A program made the position numbers and the translations under genes. 51,721 nucleotides of DNA from an uncultured Blastococcus sp. GTDB taxonomy: Bacteria > Actinomycetota > Actinomycetes > Mycobacteriales > Geodermatophilaceae. The stretch covers positions 1 to 51,721 of the forward strand of contig CADCTN010000230.1 in NCBI GenBank assembly GCA_902805535.1. The letters run 5' to 3'. The notes beneath the pieces were generated by a model. That model searched no databases. It was not told the DNA's origin and saw only the letters and a program-made list of their open reading frames with translations. This document shows positions 45,443 to 51,721 of the stretch, piece after piece (the stretch's first letter is position 1; the number at the start of each line of letters is the position of its first letter).

Positions 45443-46360
45443 TCAGGTGAGTGCCCTCGGATGGCTGGTCGCGTACACCTCGCGCAGGCGGTCGACGGTC
45501 ACCAGCGTGTACACCTGCGTGGTGGTCACCGACGCGTGACCGAGCAGCTCCTGCACGACCCGGACGTCGGCCCCGCCGTCGAGCAGGTGGGTGGCGAAGG
45601 AGTGCCGCAGCGTGTGCGGGGACACCGCGGACGGGTCGATCCCGCCGGCGCGCTCGGCGGCGGACCGGAGGATGGCCCACGCGCTCTGCCGCGACAGCGG
45701 ACCGCCGCGCACGTTGAGGAACAGCGTGCCGCCCCGCACCCCGCCCCGGCCCGCCGCCGCCAGCTCCGGACGGGCACGGACCAGGTACTCCTCGACCGCC
45801 CGCAGGGCGTAGCTGCCCACCGGGACGACGCGCTCCTTGCCGCCCTTGCCGGCCAGCCGGACCACCGCCTGGCCCCGGTCCAGATCGTCCACGGCCAGCC
45901 CGACCGCCTCCGAGATCCGGGCCCCGGTGCCGTAGAGCACCTCCAGCAGCGCGCGGTCGCGCAGCCCGCGCGGGCCCTCCAGGGAGCCGGCCGCCTCGAT
46001 CAGGGCCACCACCGACTCCACCGGGACCGCCTTGGGCAGCCGGCGGGCCGGCGTGGGCGGGCGCACCTGGTGGGCGACGTCGTCGGGGACCAGCCCGTCG
46101 AGCAGCGCGAACCGGTGCAGACCACGGACGGCGACGACCGCGCGGGCCGCCGACGTGGCCGACAGCGGCGGGTGGTCGTCGTCCCCCTGGCGCAGGGCGG
46201 AGAGGAAGCCGGACACGTCGGACCCGGCCACCTCGCCCAGGCCGTCGACCCCGGCCGCGGTCAGGTACCGGGTGTACCGGCGCAGGTCACGGCGGTAGGA
46301 GGCGATCGTGTTGGCGGCCAGGCCGCGCTCGACGGTGAGATGGTCCAGGTAGCCGGTCAC
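45443..46360 (-). CDS. xerD: Tyrosine recombinase XerD
   Basis: A 305-residue Xer recombinase that resolves chromosome dimers at dif. The catalytic set is present: Arg in [11 protein letters not shown], Lys in [37 protein letters not shown] with the nucleophilic Tyr. The SAM-like N-terminal domain ([20 protein letters not shown]) is complete. The start is uncertain: GTG 46360 gives normal length but weak SD. The 213-base gap downstream holds the parA promoter. Chromosomal location next to pyrG/NUDIX matches other actinobacteria. Confidence 0.93.
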   Translation of the reverse strand: MTGYLDHLTVERGLAANTIASYRRDLRRYTRYLTAAGVDGLGEVAGSDVSGFLSALRQGDDDHPPLSATSAARAVVAVRGLHRFALLDGLVPDDVAHQVRPPTPARRLPKAVPVESVVALIEAAGSLEGPRGLRDRALLEVLYGTGARISEAVGLAVDDLDRGQAVVRLAGKGGKERVVPVGSYALRAVEEYLVRARPELAAAGRGGVRGGTLFLNVRGGPLSRQSAWAILRSAAERAGGIDPSAVSPHTLRHSFATHLLDGGADVRVVQELLGHASVTTTQVYTLVTVDRLREVYATSHPRALT

Positions 46361-46404
46361 GACGCGCTCGAGCGCGGGACCGGCACCGACAGCGGTGGCC
46401 GGCG

Positions 46405-47520
46405 TCAGAGGAGGACCTCCCCGAGCGGCACGGCGGTCATCCCGTGGGCCTCGGCGACCTCGGGCAGCACGACGCTGCCCCCGACGACGTTGACCCCGTG
46501 CGCCAGTGCGCGGTTGCCCGCGACCGCCGCCGCGGTGCCCTCGTTGGCCAGCGCCATGACGTAGGGCAGCGTCACGTTGGTCAGCGCGTGGGTGGAGGTG
46601 TTCGGCACGGCGCCGGGCATGTTGGCCACGCAGTAGAAGACCGAGTCGTGCACGCGGAACGTCGGGTCGTCGTGCGTCGTGGGCCGGGTGTCCTCGAAGC
46701 AGCCGCCCTGGTCCACGGCGATGTCGACCAGCACCGAGCCGGACTTCATCCGCGACACCAGCTCGTTGCTGATCAGCGTGGGCGCCTTGGCGCCGGGCAC
46801 GAGCACCGCGCCGATGACCAGGTCGGCGTCGAGGACCGCCCGCTCGACCTCGTAGGAGTTGGAGGCCACCGTCTGCAGGTGCCCCTGGTAGATCCGGTCC
46901 GCGGCCCGCAGCTTGTCGATGTCGCGGTCCAGGACGACGACCTCGGCCTGCATCCCGAGCGCGATCGCGGCGGCGTTCATCCCCGAGACGCCGGCACCGA
47001 TGACGACGACCTTGGCGGCGTAGACGCCGGAGACCCCGCCGAGCAGCACACCGCGCCCGCCGTGCGCCCGCTCCAGGCTGTGGGCGCCGACCTGGGGCGC
47101 CATGCGGCCGGCGACCTCCGACATGGGGGCCAGCAGCGGCAGCGCGCCGTCGGCGGTCTGCACGGTCTCGTAGGCGATGGCGGTGATCCCGGAGGCCACG
47201 AGCGCGTCGGTGCACTCCTTGGACGCGGCCAGGTGCAGGTAGGTGAACAGCGTCTGGTCCGCGCGCAGCCGGTCGTACTCCTCGGCGATGGGCTCCTTGA
47301 CCTTGAGCACCAGGTCGGCGGCGCCCCAGACGTCGTCGGCGCCGGCGATGATCCGCGCTCCCGCGGCGGCGTAGTCGCCGTCGGGGATCGAGGAGCCCTC
47401 CCCCGCCGCCTGCTCGACGAGCACCTCGTGCCCGGCCCGGACCAGCTCTGTCACGCCGGCCGGCGTGAGCGCCACCCGGTACTCGCGGTTCTTGACCTCT
47501 CGGGGGACCCCGACGCGCAT
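46405..47520 (-). CDS. ald: Alanine dehydrogenase Ald
   Basis: A 371-residue NAD-dependent enzyme interconverting alanine and pyruvate plus ammonia. [20 protein letters not shown] at the N-terminus has the substrate Arg, [13 protein letters not shown] and YLHLAA follow, and the Rossmann [14 protein letters not shown] lies near 171. The ATG at 47520 has AGGGAG six bases upstream. It probably works in nitrogen balance and low-oxygen redox, and may be controlled by the palindromes at 47684-47749. Confidence 0.96.
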   Translation of the reverse strand: MRVGVPREVKNREYRVALTPAGVTELVRAGHEVLVEQAAGEGSSIPDGDYAAAGARIIAGADDVWGAADLVLKVKEPIAEEYDRLRADQTLFTYLHLAASKECTDALVASGITAIAYETVQTADGALPLLAPMSEVAGRMAPQVGAHSLERAHGGRGVLLGGVSGVYAAKVVVIGAGVSGMNAAAIALGMQAEVVVLDRDIDKLRAADRIYQGHLQTVASNSYEVERAVLDADLVIGAVLVPGAKAPTLISNELVSRMKSGSVLVDIAVDQGGCFEDTRPTTHDDPTFRVHDSVFYCVANMPGAVPNTSTHALTNVTLPYVMALANEGTAAAVAGNRALAHGVNVVGGSVVLPEVAEAHGMTAVPLGEVLL

Positions 47521-47614
47521 CTTCGACTCCCTGGCGTGTGGCGGTCCGCTCCCGAGGATGACCGGGGTTGCGTCCCGCGTCGACAGCGGCCCGGTCGGGG
47601 CGCGCTCCGGCCGG

Positions 47615-47620
47615 AGTCTA
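47615..47620 (-). promoter_or_regulatory. Candidate -10 element for ald
   Basis: TAGACT in the minus-strand context TTGCCTAGACT, 94 bases before the ATG; same hexamer as the aroH candidate. The palindromes at 47684-47749 would lie about 75-140 bases upstream of the start, an activator position. Confidence 0.35.
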
Positions 47621-47683
47621 GGCAACCGCGCTCCCCGGGCCGCTGCACCTGCCGGTCGTGCGGGGCACCGCTGCGGCCGCGCC

Positions 47684-47749
47684 GACTGCGCAGTTGGGGT
47701 TCCCGGCCACGGCGTGGCCTGCCGCGTCGGCGACAACAACTGCGCAGTC
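47684..47749. repeat. Nested inverted repeats between ald and a divergent membrane gene
   Basis: GACTGCGCAGTTG (47684-47696) and its perfect inverse CAACTGCGCAGTC (47737-47749) are 40 bases apart. Each contains the ten-base palindrome ACTGCGCAGT. Between them GGCCACG-G-CGTGGCC (47705-47719) is a third palindrome. Candidate operators, or a cruciform-forming element. Confidence 0.75.
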
Positions 47750-47774
47750 GGGCCGCTGAACGGAGGATGCAGCG

Positions 47775-48380
47775 ATGCAGCTCTACGCCCACTCCCCGAC
47801 CCAGCGCACCCGCCAGCTGGCCGCCGACGCCGGCATGCTCGCCTGGCTGGTCCTCTGGGTCCTGGTGGCCCGGATTGTGCACGGGGCGGTCCTCGTGCTC
47901 GCCGAGCCCGGCCGGGCGGTCGAGGACCTGGGCCGGTCGGTGGCCGGGAGCATGGAGTCGGCGGCCGGCGCCGCCGAGGACGTCCCCGTCGTGGGCGACG
48001 AGCTGGCGGCCCCGTTCGACGCGCTGTCCGACGCGGGCGGCTCGGTCTCCGGCGCCGGCCAGGCCACCCAGGACGCCGTGGGCACCCTGGCCACGGTGCT
48101 CGCCGTCGTCCTGGTGGTGCTGCCGGTCGGCTGGCTGCTGCTGCGCTGGCTGCCGTGGCGGCTGCGCTGGGCCCGCGAGGCGAGCGCGGCGCGCAGCCTG
48201 CTGAGCGGCACGCCAGACCTGCACGTGCTCGCCGCCCGGGCCCTCGCCACCGCGCCGCTGCCCAGGCTGGCCGCGCTGCCACCGGGTACGGGAGCCGCCT
48301 GGCAGGCCGGCGACCCCGCCGCCGTGCGCGCGCTCGCCGGCCTGGAACTCGCCAGGCTGGGGCTGCGGCTGCCCGACTGA
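47775..48380 (+). CDS. Conserved-looking membrane protein, function unknown
   Basis: A 201-residue protein with two membrane helices (about 20-45 and 103-126). Between them is an Ala/Gly/Asp/Ser-rich segment predicted to lie outside the cell with few bulky residues. The C-terminal 70 residues form a basic, leucine-rich cytoplasmic tail (WREASAARSLL-like spacing, LPRLAALPPGTGAAW). The ATG at 47775 has CGGAGG eight bases upstream. I recognise no named family. Divergent from ald across the palindromes and convergent with the VOC gene. Confidence 0.75.
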   Translation: MQLYAHSPTQRTRQLAADAGMLAWLVLWVLVARIVHGAVLVLAEPGRAVEDLGRSVAGSMESAAGAAEDVPVVGDELAAPFDALSDAGGSVSGAGQATQDAVGTLATVLAVVLVVLPVGWLLLRWLPWRLRWAREASAARSLLSGTPDLHVLAARALATAPLPRLAALPPGTGAAWQAGDPAAVRALAGLELARLGLRLPD

Positions 48381-48408
48381 GCCGGCCACGGCCGGCCGCA
48401 CGCCCCGG

Positions 48409-48825
48409 TCAGTCCGTCCGGCGGCCCTCGACCATGTCGACGTAGTGCTGGTTGGCCATCACGCCGAGCACGTTGCCGAAGGGGTCGACGACGGATGCGG
48501 TGACGTACCCGGGGCCGCGCTCGATCGGCTCCTGGTGCACGGTCGCGCCCAGGGACAGCAGCCGGTCGAAGCTCGCCCGGCTGTCGTCCACCGCCCAGTA
48601 GGTGACGACGCCGGAGCCGGCCGGGCCCGGCGCCGACGGCGCGTACCGCCGGTCCAGGATCCCGAGCTCAGCCTGCAGGTCCCCGAGCCGGAACTCGACG
48701 TAGGCCGGTGGGCCCTCCGCCGGGCTGACGAAGTAGGGCTCGGCGCCGGCGACCTCGGCGTACCACCGGACGGCGGCCGGGACGTCGTCGGCGAAGTAGG
48801 TGACGGTGGTGAGGCCTCGCAGCAT
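48409..48825 (-). CDS. VOC-family (glyoxalase/bleomycin-resistance-fold) protein
   Basis: A 138-residue protein of two beta-alpha-beta-beta-beta modules: LTTVTYFADDVPAAVRWYAE opens the first, and VDPFGNVLGVM closes the second with the usual DPFGN. Such proteins bind metal or small ligands; substrate unknown. The ATG at 48825 is preferred (AAAGGA eight bases upstream); ATG 48852 is in frame. Divergent from a WYL regulator with a palindrome between, so likely its regulatory target. Confidence 0.85.
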   Translation of the reverse strand: MLRGLTTVTYFADDVPAAVRWYAEVAGAEPYFVSPAEGPPAYVEFRLGDLQAELGILDRRYAPSAPGPAGSGVVTYWAVDDSRASFDRLLSLGATVHQEPIERGPGYVTASVVDPFGNVLGVMANQHYVDMVEGRRTD

Positions 48826-48870
48826 CGGGCTGTCCTTTCGAGAAGTGGTCATGGGTCCATGCTCGGCTCT

Positions 48871-48895
48871 AAAGTGCTCACCTACTGAGCGCTTT
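48871..48895. promoter_or_regulatory. Palindromic operator of the WYL/VOC divergent pair
   Basis: AAAGTGCTCA-CCTAC-TGAGCGCTTT has ten-base arms with one mismatch. TAAAGT (48870-48875) is a good plus-strand -10 for the WYL gene and lies inside the left arm, so occupancy would block it. The site is centred 35 bases before the WYL ATG and 58 bases before the VOC ATG. Confidence 0.65.
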
Positions 48896-48917
48896 GCCGA
48901 CCGGTTCGGAGCCGCCG

Positions 48918-49868
48918 ATGCGTGCCGATCGCCTGGTCGCCGCGATGCTGTTGCTGCAGGCCCGGGGACGGATGACCGCGGCAGAGCTCGCCCGGGAGCT
49001 CGAGATCTCCGTCGCGACCGCGCGTCGGGACCTGGCGGCGCTGTCCGCCGCCGGTGTGCCGGTGTACCCGCAGATCGGGCGCGGCGGGGGGTGGTCCCTG
49101 GTGGGCGGGGCGCGGACCGATCTCACCGGGCTGTCGGCGCGGGAGGCACAGGCCCTGTTCCTGCTCGTCGGTCCGGCCGCGTCGGTCTCCGCCGAGGTCG
49201 CGACGGCGCTGCGCAAGCTGGTCCGGGCGCTGCCGCAGACCTTCCGGGCCGACGCGGAGGCCGCCGCGCGGGCGACCATGACCGACCCCACGCGGTGGGG
49301 CGATCGGGATCGCGACCGCCCCGTCGTCGTCGACCTGCTGCAGACGGCCGTCGTCCGGCGGCGGAAGGTCCGGCTCACCTACCTGAACGGCGCCCGGCAG
49401 CGCTCCGAACGGTTGGTGGACCCGTGGGGTCTCGTGGACAAGGACGAGATCTGGTACCTGGTCGCGGGCACCGACCGGGGGCAGCGCACCTTCCGCGTCG
49501 ACCGCATCCAGCGCGCCGAGCCGACCGACGAGCCGGCCGGGCGACCCGACGACTTCGCCCTCGCGGCAGCCTGGCGCGAGGTGGTCGGCGCGGTCGAGCA
49601 GCGGCGCTCACGCACCTGGGCGACCGTGCTCGTCGACGCCCGCTACGTCGGCGTCCTGCGGGACCAGTTCGGCCGGCACTGCGAGCCCGACGGCGAGCAC
49701 GAGGACGGCCGGGCCCGCGTGCGGCTGGCCGCCCCGACGCCCCTCGACATCGCCCGGACGCTCGCCGGCTGGGGCTCCGGCGTCGAGGTGGTCGGGCCGG
49801 AGCCGGTGCGGGCGGAGCTGGCGCGGATCGGCGCCGAGCTCGCCGGGCGCTACCCGGCGTGCGGCTGA
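48918..49868 (+). CDS. WYL-domain transcriptional regulator (YafY/PafC-like)
   Basis: A 316-residue regulator. The N-terminal DeoR-type winged helix-turn-helix (RMTAAELARELEISVATARR, near 21) is followed by a WYL ligand-sensing domain (VRLTYLNGARQRSERLVDP, DEIWYLVAGTDRGQRTFRV) and a C-terminal WCX domain. The ATG at 48918 has GGAG seven bases upstream. It probably represses itself and the divergent VOC gene through the palindrome at 48871-48895. Overlaps the NUDIX gene tail to tail by 19 bases. Confidence 0.9.
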   Translation: MRADRLVAAMLLLQARGRMTAAELARELEISVATARRDLAALSAAGVPVYPQIGRGGGWSLVGGARTDLTGLSAREAQALFLLVGPAASVSAEVATALRKLVRALPQTFRADAEAAARATMTDPTRWGDRDRDRPVVVDLLQTAVVRRRKVRLTYLNGARQRSERLVDPWGLVDKDEIWYLVAGTDRGQRTFRVDRIQRAEPTDEPAGRPDDFALAAAWREVVGAVEQRRSRTWATVLVDARYVGVLRDQFGRHCEPDGEHEDGRARVRLAAPTPLDIARTLAGWGSGVEVVGPEPVRAELARIGAELAGRYPACG

Positions 49869-50481
49869 CCGGCCGCAGAGGCGTCGGCCGCCCGCAGCCG
49901 CGGAGAACCGCTGCGGACCTGGGCGGCGGCGAGCACGCCGGCCACCGCCGAGGAGTTGCGGATCTCGCCGTCGAACACCCGCTGCACGGCGTCGGCCAGC
50001 GGCACCCGCTCGACGGTCATGTCCGCCTCCTCGTGCTCGACGACGAAGCCGTCGGGCCGGGCGACGTCCGAGAGCCCCTCCGCGAGGTAGACCTCCACCA
50101 GTTCGTCGCTGAAGCCCGGCGAGTTGTAGACGCTGACCAGCGGGGACCAGCGGGCCGCCGCCAGCTGCACCTCCTCGGCGAGTTCCCGCTGGGCCGTCCG
50201 CAGCGGCGCCTCCCCGTCGGCGTCGCGCAGCCCGGCCGGCAGCTCCCAGAGCCGGCGGCCCACCGGGTGGCGGTACTGGCGCAGCAGGACGACGCGGTCC
50301 TGGTCGTCGAGCGCGACCACCGCGACGGCGCCCGGGTGGGTCACGACCTCCCGGACGCTGTCCCCGCCGCCGGGCATCGCCACGGTGTCCCGGCGCAGCG
50401 AGATGACGTGGCCCTCGAAGAGGGTCTCGCTGTCGAGCACCCGGAACTCGTGCGGCGCCCCGGCGCCCGTCGGGGACGACA

Positions 50482-50482
<1 letters not shown>
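49850..50482 (-). CDS. NUDIX hydrolase, ADP-ribose pyrophosphatase type
   Basis: A 210-residue enzyme likely hydrolysing ADP-ribose or related nucleotide sugars. The Nudix box is GLRDADGEAPLRTAQREL followed by AEEV, with one residue more than the textbook spacing between Gly and the first Glu, as I recall from mycobacterial homologues. LLRQYRHPVGRRLWELPAG precedes it. The ATG at 50482 overlaps the pyrG TGA by one base (TGATG), the order known from other actinobacteria. Confidence 0.9.

Positions 50483-51721
<1,239 letters not shown>

Noticed and set aside
44327-46360. parA plus xerD as a plasmid or integrative-element partition module
   Set aside because: Both lie in the conserved chromosomal order pyrG-NUDIX-xerD-parA-scpA-scpB-cmk-der of actinobacteria.
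50155-50260. Odd Nudix box with one extra residue between Gly and Glu
   Set aside because: The same spacing occurs in mycobacterial ADP-ribose pyrophosphatases as I recall them, so it is a family trait rather than a novelty.

Overview
This window is about 75% G+C with heavy GTG start usage, four-base GTGA/ATGA gene overlaps and a very mycobacteria/Streptomyces-like gene order (pyrG - NUDIX - xerD - parA - scpA - scpB - pseudouridine synthase - cmk - der). That points to a chromosome of a high-GC actinobacterium; Geodermatophilaceae or a close relative is my guess, not something the sequence proves. No plasmid, intact phage, insertion sequence or CRISPR array is visible.

Layout. (1) 1-3333: a left-truncated multi-HAMP signalling protein divergent from an RsbW-GAF-SpoIIE phosphatase. 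(2) 3330-26306: a nearly complete cobalamin locus in alternating-strand blocks. It holds cobN (minus, behind a cobalamin riboswitch); cobG-cobH-cobIJ; cobK; cbiD; cobL-cobM (minus); cobD-cobQ; and a ten-gene operon behind a second cobalamin riboswitch: ChlI/ChlD-type chelatase subunit, cobO, cobB, cobalt transporter cbiMNQO, cobE, cobC, cobA. The set is the oxygen-dependent pathway (CobG, late cobalt insertion by CobN) but with CbiD where classical aerobic organisms use CobF. Nucleotide-loop genes (cobU/P, cobS, cobT) are not in the window. (3) 26377-27015: a small membrane protein, a frameshifted integrase scrap and tRNA-Pro(GGG). (4) 27140-36139: a polyol uptake and oxidation operon (ABC transporter, zinc polyol dehydrogenase, mannitol-type dehydrogenase) divergent from a SorC-type regulator and an APH-fold kinase. 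(5) 36296-38452: an MMPL exporter. (6) 38465-51721: the conserved housekeeping block for translation, segregation and nucleotide metabolism, interrupted by alanine dehydrogenase, a membrane protein, and a VOC/WYL divergent pair.

How it works together. Cobalt enters through CbiMNQO, the tetrapyrrole is built by CobA through CobL, cobalt is inserted by CobN plus the ChlI/ChlD fusion, and CobO, CobB, CobQ, CobC and CobD add the adenosyl, amide and aminopropanol parts. The two riboswitches sit exactly on the two halves of the cobaltochelatase and on the transporter, so coenzyme B12 would shut down metal uptake and insertion, while no riboswitch is visible before the ring-building blocks.

The most unusual regulatory signals are: a six-codon upstream ORF inside the second riboswitch leader, whose stop overlaps the GTG of the chelatase gene; a nested palindrome system upstream of ald; clean palindromic operators for the WYL and SorC regulators; and an integration scar at tRNA-Pro. 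I do not see a wholly new multi-gene system; the protein-coding content is recognisable throughout.
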